Source: Paenibacillus sp. RUD330 (lineage in GTDB: Bacteria > Bacillota > Bacilli > Paenibacillales > Paenibacillaceae). Taken from it: a DNA stretch of 64,000 bases. This document shows positions 8,112-15,554 of the stretch, one piece after another (position 1 is the first letter of the stretch; each line of letters starts with the position of its first letter). The stretch is from positions 2,358,501-2,422,500 of the forward strand of contig NZ_CP022655.2 in assembly GCF_002243345.2 (NCBI RefSeq), given 5' to 3'. Position numbers and translations under genes: made by a program. Below the pieces are notes generated by a model. The model was not told where the DNA came from. It ran no database searches and worked only from the letters and a program-made list of their open reading frames with translations.

Positions 8112-9590
8112 GTGGAAAAAGTGGATATTTTCAAGGACATCGCGGAGCGTACCGGCGGAGACATCTACCTCGGCGTCGTCGGTGCGGTCCGAACAGGCAA
8201 GTCGACGTTCATCAAGCGATTCATGGAAACGACCGTACTTCCCAACATTACGAGCGAGGTGGACCGCGTCCGCGCGGTGGATGAGCTTCCGCAAAGCGCG
8301 GCAGGCAAGACGATCATGACGACGGAGCCCAAGTTCGTTCCGAACCAGGCTGTCCGCATTCATGTCGCCGAAGGCCTGGAAGTCAACGTCCGCCTCGTCG
8401 ATTGCGTCGGATACGCTGTGGATGGCGCCAAGGGCTACGAGGACGAGAACGGCCCGCGGATGATCACGACGCCTTGGTTCGAGGAGCCGATTCCATTCCA
8501 GGAAGCGGCGGAGATCGGAACCCGCAAGGTCATCCAGGAGCATTCCACTCTCGGCGTGGTCGTTACGACGGACGGCACGATCGCCGAAATTCCCCGCAGC
8601 TCGTATGTCGAATCCGAAGAACGCGTCATCGCCGAGCTGAAGGAAGTCGGCAAGCCGTTCGTGCTCATCATCAACTCCACCCGTCCGAAAAGCGATGAAG
8701 CCCTGCAGCTCCGCGGCGAGCTTCAAGCCAAATACGACATTCCGGTCATGACGCTGAGCGCGGCCGCCATGGGCGAGGAGGAAGTGACCTCCGTCCTGCG
8801 CGAGGTTCTCTACGAATTCCCTGTGCATGAGGTCAACGTCAACCTGCCCAGCTGGGTCATGGTGCTGAATGAAAGCCACTGGCTGAGAAGCAATTTCGAG
8901 AATTCGGTCCGCGATACGGTCCAGGACATCCGCAGGCTGCGCGATGTGGACCGTGTCGTCGCCCAGTTCATGGAATACGACTTCATTTCCAGAGCCGGCC
9001 TCAGCGACATGAATATGGGGCAGGGCGTTGCGGAGATCGACCTGTACGCTCCGGATGAGCTGTACGACCAGATCCTGATGGAAGTGGTCGGCGTCGAAAT
9101 CCGCGGCAAGGACCATCTGCTGCAGCTCATGCAGGATTTCACCCATGCCAAGCGCGAGTACGACCGCTTCGCGGAAGCGCTGGAGATGGTCAAGACGACC
9201 GGCTACGGCATCGCGGCTCCGACTCTGGCCGAAATGCAGCTCGACGAGCCGGAGCTGATCCGCCAAGGCTCCCGCTTCGGGGTCAGGCTGAAGGCGACCG
9301 CTCCATCCATCCACATGATTCGAGTGGACGTGGAATCGGAGTTCGCTCCGATCATCGGGACGGAGAAGCAAAGCGAGGAGCTCGTGAGATACCTCATGCA
9401 GGATTTCGAGAACGATCCGATCAAGGTATGGGATTCAGACATGTTCGGCCGCTCGCTGCATTCCATCGTGCGCGAAGGCATCCAGGGCAAGATTGCGATG
9501 ATGCCGGACAACGCCCGCTACAAGCTGCAGGAAACGCTGGGCAGGATCATCAACGAAGGCTCCGGAGGCCTTATCGCCATCATTCTCTAA
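8112..9590 (+). CDS. spoIVA: Stage IV sporulation protein A (coat morphogenetic ATPase)
   Basis: The product is 492 residues, the same length as B. subtilis SpoIVA, and begins VEKVDIFKDIAERTGGDIY with GTG as start. The Walker A segment GAVRTGKST occupies residues 24-32 and the switch DCVGYAVDGAKGYED follows near residue 97. SpoIVA hydrolyses ATP to polymerise on the outer forespore membrane and is the platform for the coat and cortex. GGGAGGGGA at 8096-8104 fixes the GTG 8112 start; an in-frame ATG at 8067 lies before that site. The C-terminus (SGGLIAIIL) matches the conserved hydrophobic end needed for forespore targeting. Confidence 0.98.
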   Translation: MEKVDIFKDIAERTGGDIYLGVVGAVRTGKSTFIKRFMETTVLPNITSEVDRVRAVDELPQSAAGKTIMTTEPKFVPNQAVRIHVAEGLEVNVRLVDCVGYAVDGAKGYEDENGPRMITTPWFEEPIPFQEAAEIGTRKVIQEHSTLGVVVTTDGTIAEIPRSSYVESEERVIAELKEVGKPFVLIINSTRPKSDEALQLRGELQAKYDIPVMTLSAAAMGEEEVTSVLREVLYEFPVHEVNVNLPSWVMVLNESHWLRSNFENSVRDTVQDIRRLRDVDRVVAQFMEYDFISRAGLSDMNMGQGVAEIDLYAPDELYDQILMEVVGVEIRGKDHLLQLMQDFTHAKREYDRFAEALEMVKTTGYGIAAPTLAEMQLDEPELIRQGSRFGVRLKATAPSIHMIRVDVESEFAPIIGTEKQSEELVRYLMQDFENDPIKVWDSDMFGRSLHSIVREGIQGKIAMMPDNARYKLQETLGRIINEGSGGLIAIIL

Positions 9591-9605
9591 TGATTATTGT
9601 TCTGC

Positions 9606-9637
9606 ACCGGGGGGGCTTGTCGCCCTCCGGTTTTTTG
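9606..9637 (+). terminator. Intrinsic terminator after spoIVA
   Basis: ACCGGGGGG pairs with CCCTCCGGT (one G-T pair) across a short loop and is followed by six Ts. Confidence 0.85.
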
Positions 9638-9673
9638 CGTGCGCAGGACAGAGCGAGGCTGGACGAATAGCTG

Positions 9674-9759
9674 GAATATTTTGGGGCGACAGCGCTTTAA
9701 ACAAAAAAAGCTTGAATATTATTCGTGAAGTTCTATAATTATCCCTATCCAAAATATTC
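9674..9759. promoter_or_regulatory. Repeated GAATATT palindromes flanking a promoter
   Basis: GAATATTTTGG (9674-9684) and its exact reverse complement CCAAAATATTC (9749-9759) flank the first promoter of the sugar-transport operon. A third element, the palindrome GAATATTATTC at 9714-9724, overlaps that promoter between its boxes. The array has the look of operators for one DNA-binding regulator, possibly one that loops. No regulator gene is adjacent, so its identity is unknown. Confidence 0.5.
9712..9739 (+). promoter_or_regulatory. Sigma-A-type promoter (distal) of the sugar ABC operon
   Basis: TTGAAT and TATAAT are separated by 16 nt in an AT-rich stretch that stands out from the GC-rich surroundings. 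Confidence 0.5.
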
Positions 9760-9792
9760 GAGCAATTTCGACGTCAAATCACTTAAATCCGA

Positions 9793-9820
9793 TTGACATG
9801 CTTGGATAAGATGCTATGAT
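9793..9820 (+). promoter_or_regulatory. Sigma-A-type promoter (proximal) of the sugar ABC operon
   Basis: TTGACA and TATGAT with a 16-nt spacer lie 56 nt ahead of the binding-protein start codon. This is the better of the two promoters seen here. Confidence 0.75.
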
Positions 9821-9822
9821 GT

Positions 9823-9835
9823 TGCTTAACAAGCA
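9823..9835. promoter_or_regulatory. Operator-like palindrome at the transcription start
   Basis: TGCTT-AAC-AAGCA is a perfect 5-bp inverted repeat beginning 3 nt after the -10 box, where a bound repressor would block transcription. The half site AAGCA recurs five times between the first two genes of the operon (10995-11108). Confidence 0.5.
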
Positions 9836-9875
9836 CATTCAGGGAGCTTGACATGACGGGGGAGGAAATACAGAG

Positions 9876-10994
9876 ATGAACTGGGGCAAAAAATCACTGA
9901 TCGTTCTTGCAGCGGCTGCTATATTGGGTACGGCCGCATGCGGGCAGAAAGGCAATAATTCCGAGGCGGACGGAGCTGGAGCGGGCGGAAGCGCGGCAGC
10001 CGGCAAATCCAACGGAATCCTCGCCACGCTCGGCGATGGCAATGATTCGCTGAAGGGCAAGAAGATCGCGCTCATCATGCAATTCAACGAAGGGGCGTTT
10101 TCCGCCCAATACGTTGCCGGCGTGAAGGAGCAGGTCGAGAGCTTCGGAGGCACGGTGCAGGTGCAGGCCTCGGGCAACAATCTGGCCGAGATGTCTTCCA
10201 AGCTCGAGGCGGCGGTCAACGGCGGCGTAGACGGCATCCTGACCGACCACGGCACGGCGGAAGCGCTGAAGTCCGGCGTAGAGAAAGCGGCCAGCAAGGG
10301 AATTCCGGTCGTAGCGTTCGACGCCGACATCGCGGTGCCGGGAGTCACGGTGCTGCAGCAGAACGACCAGGATATGGCGGACAAGTCGCTGGAGAAGCTG
10401 AAAACGGATATCGGCGGCAAAGGGAACATCGTCAAGGTTTGGGTCGCAGGCTTTGCGCCGATGGAAAGACGCCAGATCTCGTACAAGAAGTTCATGGATG
10501 CGAACCCGGATATCAAGGAAATCGCGCATTTCGGCACGGCGGACAAGCCTGCGCTGGATACGCAGAACCAGATGGAAGCCATTCTCAAGCAATATCCGAA
10601 CAAAGGCGACATCGCAGCTGTATGGGCATCGTGGGATGAATTCGCCAAAGGAGCCGTCCGCGCCATCCAGCAGGCGGGCCGCAATGAAATCAAAGTCTAC
10701 GGCATCGACATGAGCGACGAGGACCTGCAGATGATCCAGGATCCGAATTCGCCTTGGATCGCCTCGGTCGCCGTGGATCCGAAGGACATCGGCCGCGTGC
10801 AGGCGCGGTATCTGTACCAGAAGCTGCATGGCGACAAGACCGACGACAAGGTCGTCCTTGATGCGGTTGCCGTAACCCGCGACGCATTGCCGAAGGACAA
10901 GAAGATCAACACGACCGAGCTCAGCGAGTATGTCGAGGGATGGGGCAAGAGCGAGCAGGGAATCGCCGATTGGATGGGCAAGACGGGCAACTAA
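9876..10994 (+). CDS. Sugar ABC transporter substrate-binding lipoprotein (ribose type)
   Basis: The 372-residue precursor has a lipoprotein signal with lipobox GTAAC and lipidated C22. A glycine/alanine/serine-rich linker follows (about residues 23-50). The mature domain is a periplasmic-binding-protein type 1 fold related to ribose and xylose binding proteins (LIMQFNEGAFSAQYVAGVKE, GGVDGILTDHG, GIPVVAFDADI). It delivers substrate to the two downstream components. Substrate cannot be read from sequence; a pentose, hexose or autoinducer-like sugar is possible. GGGGGAGG precedes the ATG. This three-gene operon is an insertion between spoIVA and hup compared with B. subtilis. Confidence 0.9.
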   Translation: MNWGKKSLIVLAAAAILGTAACGQKGNNSEADGAGAGGSAAAGKSNGILATLGDGNDSLKGKKIALIMQFNEGAFSAQYVAGVKEQVESFGGTVQVQASGNNLAEMSSKLEAAVNGGVDGILTDHGTAEALKSGVEKAASKGIPVVAFDADIAVPGVTVLQQNDQDMADKSLEKLKTDIGGKGNIVKVWVAGFAPMERRQISYKKFMDANPDIKEIAHFGTADKPALDTQNQMEAILKQYPNKGDIAAVWASWDEFAKGAVRAIQQAGRNEIKVYGIDMSDEDLQMIQDPNSPWIASVAVDPKDIGRVQARYLYQKLHGDKTDDKVVLDAVAVTRDALPKDKKINTTELSEYVEGWGKSEQGIADWMGKTGN

Positions 10995-11108
10995 GGAACA
11001 AGCAGGGACCAGCAGCAATAAACAGCAATAAGCAAATAATAAGCACGTGATAAGCAGGGAACAAGCAAGGAAGATTGCAACCAGATCGATGAACGGGAGG
11101 GATGAAGC
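10995..11108 (+). repeat. AAGCA-rich spacer within the sugar-transport operon
   Basis: This short intergenic stretch contains five copies of AAGCA in related contexts (ACAAGCAGGGA, ATAAGCAAAT, ATAAGCACGT, ATAAGCAGGGA, ACAAGCAAGG). It looks like degenerate tandem repetition. No hairpin with a T-run is seen, so the genes remain co-transcribed as far as the sequence shows. Confidence 0.5.
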
Positions 11109-12623
11109 TTGAGCCAGCCAAGCATGCTGTGCATGTCTGGGATATGCAAGTCCTTTTCCGGAGTTCCGGCATTGAAGGACGCCGGCCTTGAGGTGGCGGG
11201 AGGAGAGGTCCATGCTCTTCTCGGCGCCAACGGGGCGGGCAAAAGCACCCTGATCAAAATACTTTCCGGCGCGTATGGGGCCGACTCGGGCAGCGTGGAG
11301 ATCGACGGGGGACCGGTCGCTCTCGGCAGTCCGGCCGAAGCGAAGGCCTTAGGCATCCACTGCGTCTACCAGGAAGTGGACACGGCGATCGTGCCGGCAC
11401 TCAGCACGGCGGAGAACATCCTCCTCGACCGCCATGCAGCGAGCGGCGCGGGACGATGGGTGAACTGGAAGGCGATGGCCGAGGAAGCCGGAGCCGCGCT
11501 GCAGCGGCTCGGCGTGGAGCTTCCGCTCCATAAGCCGGCCGGGGAGCTGTCCCTTGCGGAAAAGCAGTTGGTGCTCATTGCCCGCCTGCTAACGGAACGC
11601 GCACGATTCGTCATTCTGGACGAGCCTACGGCGCCGCTCAGCCTGGAGGAGGCTGAGCGGCTCTTCCGTGTCATCGAAGGGCTCAAGGCAAGCGGAATCG
11701 GCATCATCTTCATCACCCATCGGCTGCCGGAGGTGTTCCGGGTCAGCGACCGCATCACCGTCATGCGCGACGGCATGCGGGTCCTAACCGCAGACAAGAG
11801 GGAGCTCACCCCCGAAAGCGTAGTGGAAGCGATGCTCGGACGCAAATTCGAGGAGGAGTATCCGAAGCTGGAGGCAGCTATCGGCGAGGTCGTCCTCGAT
11901 GTAGACGGACTGCGGAGCGGGAGCCGGGTGAAGGATGTCAGCCTGAAGGTGCGGAGCGGCGAGATCGTCGCGGTCGTAGGGCTTGTCGGAGCAGGCAAGA
12001 CCGAGCTGTCCCGGGCTCTCTTCGGCGCCGATTCCGTCGACGGCGGGACGATCAGCGCAGGCGGCAGACGCCTCAGGCTGAATCAGCCGGCCGACGCCGT
12101 AGCGGCGGGAATCGCCCTCGTGCCCGAGGAGAGAAGGCGGCAGGGCATTGTCGCGTCGGATTCCGTGCTGCGCAATCTCAGCCTCCCTTCCTTGAAGCGC
12201 TGGACTCGGCTCGGATTTTTGGCTGGGCGCAAGGAGGAGGAATCGGCCTCGGGCCTGATCTCTTCGCTTGGAATCAAGACGGCGGGCTTCCAGCAGATCA
12301 TCGCGACGCTGAGCGGAGGCAACCAGCAGAAGGTCAGCATCGGCAAATGGATTCCGACGGAAGCGTCGGTCTATCTGTTCGACGAGCCGACCAAGGGAGT
12401 GGACATCGGCGCCAAAAGCGATATCTTCCGCGTCATCGGCAATCTTGCCTCGCAGGGCAAGGCGATTCTGTACCTGACTTGCGAATTCCAGGAAGCCGTC
12501 GGCATCGCCGACCGGATTCTGGTCATGTATGACGGGGCTATCGTCAAGGAGTTCCCGAGAGGTCAAGCCTCTTTGGAGGAGCTGCTCATCGAAGCCAGCG
12601 GAGGAAGAGGAGGAACAGCATGA
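11109..12623 (+). CDS. Sugar ABC transporter ATPase with two cassettes (RbsA type)
   Basis: The 504-residue protein has two fused ABC domains. The first has Walker A GANGAGKST (near residue 39), a degenerate signature LSLAEKQ and Walker B ILDEPTAPLS. The second has GLVGAGKTE near residue 295, a canonical signature LSGGNQQKV and LFDEPTKGVD. Such paired cassettes with one degenerate site are typical of RbsA/XylG/MglA ATPases that energise sugar uptake. The start is a TTG at 11109 supported by GGGAGGG 7 nt upstream. It overlaps the permease gene by ATGA. Confidence 0.92.
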   Translation: MSQPSMLCMSGICKSFSGVPALKDAGLEVAGGEVHALLGANGAGKSTLIKILSGAYGADSGSVEIDGGPVALGSPAEAKALGIHCVYQEVDTAIVPALSTAENILLDRHAASGAGRWVNWKAMAEEAGAALQRLGVELPLHKPAGELSLAEKQLVLIARLLTERARFVILDEPTAPLSLEEAERLFRVIEGLKASGIGIIFITHRLPEVFRVSDRITVMRDGMRVLTADKRELTPESVVEAMLGRKFEEEYPKLEAAIGEVVLDVDGLRSGSRVKDVSLKVRSGEIVAVVGLVGAGKTELSRALFGADSVDGGTISAGGRRLRLNQPADAVAAGIALVPEERRRQGIVASDSVLRNLSLPSLKRWTRLGFLAGRKEEESASGLISSLGIKTAGFQQIIATLSGGNQQKVSIGKWIPTEASVYLFDEPTKGVDIGAKSDIFRVIGNLASQGKAILYLTCEFQEAVGIADRILVMYDGAIVKEFPRGQASLEELLIEASGGRGGTA

Positions 12624-13606
12624 ATTCCAGATCGGCCGATTTCATTTTCAAATATGGATCGCTTTTGGTCATCGGCATTGTCATTATTTTCTTTTCTTTG
12701 TGGGACAAGCATTTCTTTACGTACGACAACCTGGCCTCGATCCTGCGGGCGATCTCGATCACGGCGTTCGTGGCGATCGGCGTCACGTTCTCCTTGTCCG
12801 TGGACGGCTTCGACCTCTCGGTCGGCTCGACCGTATCGATCGTCATCGCTTTTTCGACGGCGCTCATGGTCTGGTATCAGATGCCGCTCGCGGTCGTCAT
12901 TGTCGGCTCGCTCCTGCTCGGAGCGGCGGTAGGGCTGGTCAATTCGCTCCTGATCGTGCGGGTGCGGATTCCGGATCTGCTCGCGACGCTCGCGATGATG
13001 TATGTCGTCTCGGGCATCCAGCAAATATTCACCAAAGGCAATTCCATCTACAGCAACATGATCATGCCGGACGGCTCGACCGCTCCGGGTACGATTCCTT
13101 CGTCCTTCCTGTGGCTGGGACAGGGCGAGCTGCTCGGCATCCCGGTTCCGGTCGTGCTGATGGCCGTCGCATTCGTCGCCGTATTCATCTTCTTCAAATA
13201 CACGCGGATCGGACGCCAGATGGAAATGACCGGAGGCAACGAGGAAGCGGCTCGCCTATCGGGCGTAAGGGTGAAGCGGATCCGCACCGCGGCTTATGTG
13301 CTGTCGGGATTGTTCGCCGCCATCGGAGGCCTGCTCTTCGCAGCCCGTACCGGCAGCGGCCAGTCCGGCGCCGGCGCGCCGATCCTCATGGAAGCGGTGG
13401 CGGCCGTATTCGTCGGCTATTCGGTGCTTGGCAAAGGGCGGCCCAACATCGTCGGCACCTTCTTCGGAGCCGTTCTGATCGGCGTGCTGCTGAACGGACT
13501 GACGATGATGAACGTTCCGTACTATTCCAACGACTTCATCAAGGGCGCCGTGCTGGTGCTCGCGCTGGCGATCACATTCATTCACCTGAACCGCAAGCGG
13601 GCTTGA
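12620..13606 (+). CDS. Sugar ABC transporter permease (RbsC type)
   Basis: The 328-residue protein has eight to ten membrane segments and belongs to the RbsC/XylH branched-substrate permease family. Characteristic stretches are GVTFSLSVDGFDLSVGSTV near residues 53-71 and the cytoplasmic coupling loop GGNEEAARLSGVRVKRI. It forms the membrane channel served by the upstream ATPase and binding protein. Its ATG overlaps the ATPase stop (ATGA). No clear terminator follows before the hup promoter, so some read-through into hup is possible. Confidence 0.92.
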   Translation: MNSRSADFIFKYGSLLVIGIVIIFFSLWDKHFFTYDNLASILRAISITAFVAIGVTFSLSVDGFDLSVGSTVSIVIAFSTALMVWYQMPLAVVIVGSLLLGAAVGLVNSLLIVRVRIPDLLATLAMMYVVSGIQQIFTKGNSIYSNMIMPDGSTAPGTIPSSFLWLGQGELLGIPVPVVLMAVAFVAVFIFFKYTRIGRQMEMTGGNEEAARLSGVRVKRIRTAAYVLSGLFAAIGGLLFAARTGSGQSGAGAPILMEAVAAVFVGYSVLGKGRPNIVGTFFGAVLIGVLLNGLTMMNVPYYSNDFIKGAVLVLALAITFIHLNRKRA

Positions 13607-13670
13607 TTCCGCTACTATGAAACCGGTTTTCAAGCCGCTCTCCAAGGGCTTTGTCCTGCCAAAAATAGTC

Positions 13671-13699
13671 TTGTATTCCGCTTGTTGCTGGTATAGTAT
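13671..13699 (+). promoter_or_regulatory. Probable sigma-A promoter for hup
   Basis: TTGTAT (13671-13676) and TAGTAT (13694-13699) have a 17-nt spacer; TATAGT at 13692-13697 with 15 nt is the alternative reading. It lies about 85 nt before the hup start. Confidence 0.45.
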
Positions 13700-13783
13700 A
13701 AGTTTGTTCCGCTACAAAAGGTATATTTTTGCAGGAAACGGCAAAACAAGTGATAGGGTTAGTACCATTGGGAGGTGAGATCA

Positions 13784-14059
13784 TTGAACAAGACCGATCT
13801 GATTGCCAAAGTATCCGAGCTGACCGAGCTGTCCAAAAAGGACGCGACGAAAGCGGTTGACGCGGTGTTCGACGCCATCTCCGACGCCCTTCAGGCAGGA
13901 GACAAAGTCCAGCTTGTCGGCTTCGGCAACTTTGAAGTACGCGAGCGCCAAGCACGCAAGGGACGGAATCCGCAGACCGGGGAAGAAATCGAAATCCCTG
14001 CGAGCAAGACGCCTGCCTTCAAGCCGGGCAAGTCCTTGAAAGACCTCGTATCCAACTAA
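13784..14059 (+). CDS. hup: DNA-binding protein HU
   Basis: The 91-residue protein is a standard HU subunit: [20 protein letters not shown] at the N-terminus, [21 protein letters not shown] (residues about 46-66) forming the DNA-gripping beta arm, and [11 protein letters not shown] at the end. It dimerises and compacts DNA. The start is TTG 13784 immediately after GGAGGTGA; this gives the expected N-terminus (L/M-N-K-T), whereas the upstream GTG falls inside the ribosome site. Its place after spoIVA matches hbs of B. subtilis. Confidence 0.97.
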   Translation: MNKTDLIAKVSELTELSKKDATKAVDAVFDAISDALQAGDKVQLVGFGNFEVRERQARKGRNPQTGEEIEIPASKTPAFKPGKSLKDLVSN

Positions 14060-14078
14060 TCCCTCCTTGCAGGGAGCC

Positions 14079-14112
14079 GTCCGAATGCTTCCATTCGGAC
14101 GTTTTGTTTTTT
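14079..14112 (+). terminator. Intrinsic terminator after hup
   Basis: A perfect 9-bp stem (GTCCGAATG with CATTCGGAC), a CTTC loop and a T-rich tail. Confidence 0.92.
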
Positions 14113-14177
14113 TCGGCCCTGGAATTCAAGGCGGGACCGGAGTGCCGGAGAGAATCCCTGAACGGCCTCAAGAACGG

Positions 14178-14207
14178 TTGCAACCCCCTGTGCGAGGATG
14201 CTATAAT
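14178..14207 (+). promoter_or_regulatory. Sigma-A promoter for tRNA-Pro
   Basis: TTGCAA and TATAAT with an 18-nt spacer lie about 105 nt upstream of the tRNA 5' end. Confidence 0.6.
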
Positions 14208-14311
14208 CTTTTCTGTGCCGAAGCGAAGGATGTCGTGACTCATTCTTTTTCTTCTTGCGGATCGCATATCCGCAGCGCGAATGCAGCCGACGCAAGGCAG
14301 ACCGATGTTGT

Positions 14312-14388
14312 CGGGGTATGGCGCAGCCTGGTAGCGCGCACCCTTGGGGTGGGTGAGGTCGCAGGTTCAAATCCTGTTACTCCGACCA
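14312..14388 (+). tRNA. tRNA-Pro (anticodon GGG)
   Basis: A full cloverleaf can be drawn. The acceptor stem CGGGGTA pairs with TACTCCG (one G-T). The anticodon stem CACCC/GGGTG encloses loop TTGGGGT, giving anticodon GGG for CCC and CCT codons. The T arm is GCAGG-TTCAAAT-CCTGT with one terminal wobble. The CCA end is encoded. It stands alone between hup and mtrB, where B. subtilis has mtrA (folE). Confidence 0.95.
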
Positions 14389-14405
14389 TACATATGTATC
14401 GCAAG

Positions 14406-14439
14406 CTGCTTTCCTGGATCGTCCGGGAGAGCAGTTTTT
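14406..14439 (+). terminator. Intrinsic terminator after tRNA-Pro
   Basis: CTGCTTTCCTGGA pairs along its whole length with TCCGGGAGAGCAG (two wobbles), with a 3-nt loop and five Ts. It lies only 42 nt before the mtrB start. Confidence 0.88.
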
Positions 14440-14481
14440 GATAGAAGCCCTGATGAAATGAACGGGGAAGGAGGCATGGAC

Positions 14482-14703
14482 ATGGAAGCTCTCGAAGGGG
14501 ATTACATCGTCATCAAGGCGAAGGATCAAGGCGTAACCGTCATCGGCCTCACTCGCGGAACGGATACCAAGTTTCATCACTCCGAGAAGCTGGACAAGGG
14601 AGAAGTCCTCATCGCCCAGTTCACGGACCATACATCCGCGATCAAGATCCGCGGCCGCGCGACGATCATGACGCGGTACGGCACGGTCGAAGCCGGAGAA
14701 TGA
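14482..14703 (+). CDS. mtrB: Tryptophan RNA-binding attenuation protein (TRAP)
   Basis: The 73-residue product matches TRAP closely ([20 protein letters not shown] and [18 protein letters not shown]). TRAP forms an 11-subunit ring that, with tryptophan bound, wraps RNA containing repeated (G/U)AG triplets. It terminates or blocks translation of trp genes. A matching repeat site is present in the trp leader of this window (24941-25007). ATG 14482 is preferred over ATG 14476 because AAGGAGG at 14468-14474 leaves only 1 nt before 14476 but 7 nt before 14482. mtrA (folE), its usual upstream partner, is absent here. Confidence 0.97.
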   Translation: MEALEGDYIVIKAKDQGVTVIGLTRGTDTKFHHSEKLDKGEVLIAQFTDHTSAIKIRGRATIMTRYGTVEAGE

Positions 14704-14706
14704 AGG

Positions 14707-14730
14707 ACAGGCGGGAGCCTGTTTTTTTTT
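14707..14730 (+). terminator. Intrinsic terminator after mtrB
   Basis: ACAGGC-GGGA-GCCTGT followed by nine Ts; the stem is short but the T-run is strong. Confidence 0.82.
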
Positions 14731-14915
14731 GCCATGTGGAGACGGAGATTCTCTGAGACGCCGATGGAATCCGGAATGAGGAAGGCCTTGATGGCCCGGA
14801 GTACCCGATTGCGGCCGCTGCTTGGACATGATTTGCGCCTGTTGCCCGTATACTGATCTCATAAGCGCTTGGAGGATCGGGCGCTTCAGGCCGACAGGGC
14901 AGGAGGTGCGCGCTC

Positions 14916-15449
14916 ATGCGTGCGGGAATCGGAATTCGGCTGGCTGCGGCCGGCTGCGCAGCTTTGGGGGCTGTTCTGTTGCTGTCCATCTTCCCTTCGC
15001 CCGGCGGAGTTGCCGCGGATAAGGAGAAGGCCGTGTTCCGCGTCCAGCAGCCTGCTCTGCTGGATCAAGGCAGCCTGGTGGACCGGCTCAGCGCGATGAG
15101 CCTGACGAGGCGGATCACAAGGGTGGAATGGACCGGGTCGGTCCTCAAAATCGATCTTGACGGTCAAGGAGCGGCTCCTGGAGGCAGCGGCTGGCTCGAC
15201 GATATCCGCCAGCTGGCCGGCCTGAGCTTCGTGCAGGCGGCCAATGTGAGCCGGCTGCTTGTGCGTGTCGAGGACAGCGGGGGGACGCTGCTCGCAGCGG
15301 CGGACATGAGGCGGGAGGATCCGTGGATGAATGCGGAACAGCTCAAGGACTGGAGCGGCATCAATCCGGCTCAGAACAAGCTTTGGGCGTCCAGGCTCCG
15401 CCTTACCTACCATTCGGAATGGGCGGCCGACTCCGCCGTCAGGCAGTGA
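14916..15449 (+). CDS. Hypothetical exported protein
   Basis: This 177-residue protein has a hydrophobic N-terminal segment (about residues 7-27) that reads as a signal peptide or membrane anchor, with possible cleavage near AADKEK. The mature part is soluble and mixed alpha/beta without a motif I recognise. AGGAGGTG precedes the ATG by about 9 nt, so translation is well supported. It has no counterpart at this place in B. subtilis. Position between mtrB and the isoprenoid genes gives no firm clue to function; secretion during sporulation is one possibility only. Confidence 0.7.
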   Translation: MRAGIGIRLAAAGCAALGAVLLLSIFPSPGGVAADKEKAVFRVQQPALLDQGSLVDRLSAMSLTRRITRVEWTGSVLKIDLDGQGAAPGGSGWLDDIRQLAGLSFVQAANVSRLLVRVEDSGGTLLAAADMRREDPWMNAEQLKDWSGINPAQNKLWASRLRLTYHSEWAADSAVRQ

Positions 15450-15491
15450 ACCCGCCTTGACGGCTCCGCCTGTGCTTAAACAATTCGATTG

Positions 15492-15500
15492 TGGTATAAT
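15492..15500 (+). promoter_or_regulatory. Extended -10 promoter for the hepS-menG-mqn-hepT operon
   Basis: TGGTATAAT carries the TGn extension upstream of a perfect TATAAT; no good -35 box is seen 16-18 nt upstream. It lies 55 nt before hepS. Confidence 0.6.
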
Positions 15501-15554
15501 AGTTTAGATTATTGAACGGTCAACTATCGGCCGTTATGTTCGGAGGCTTACCCG

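Noticed and set aside
13617-13632. A cre-like palindrome TGAAACCGGTTTTCA after the sugar permease gene
   Set aside because: It has an extra base relative to the cre consensus and lies downstream of the operon it might control; too weak to call.
9591-13783. The sugar ABC operon as a mobile element
   Set aside because: No integrase, transposase, terminal repeats or target duplication were seen at its borders, so only an insertion relative to B. subtilis can be stated.
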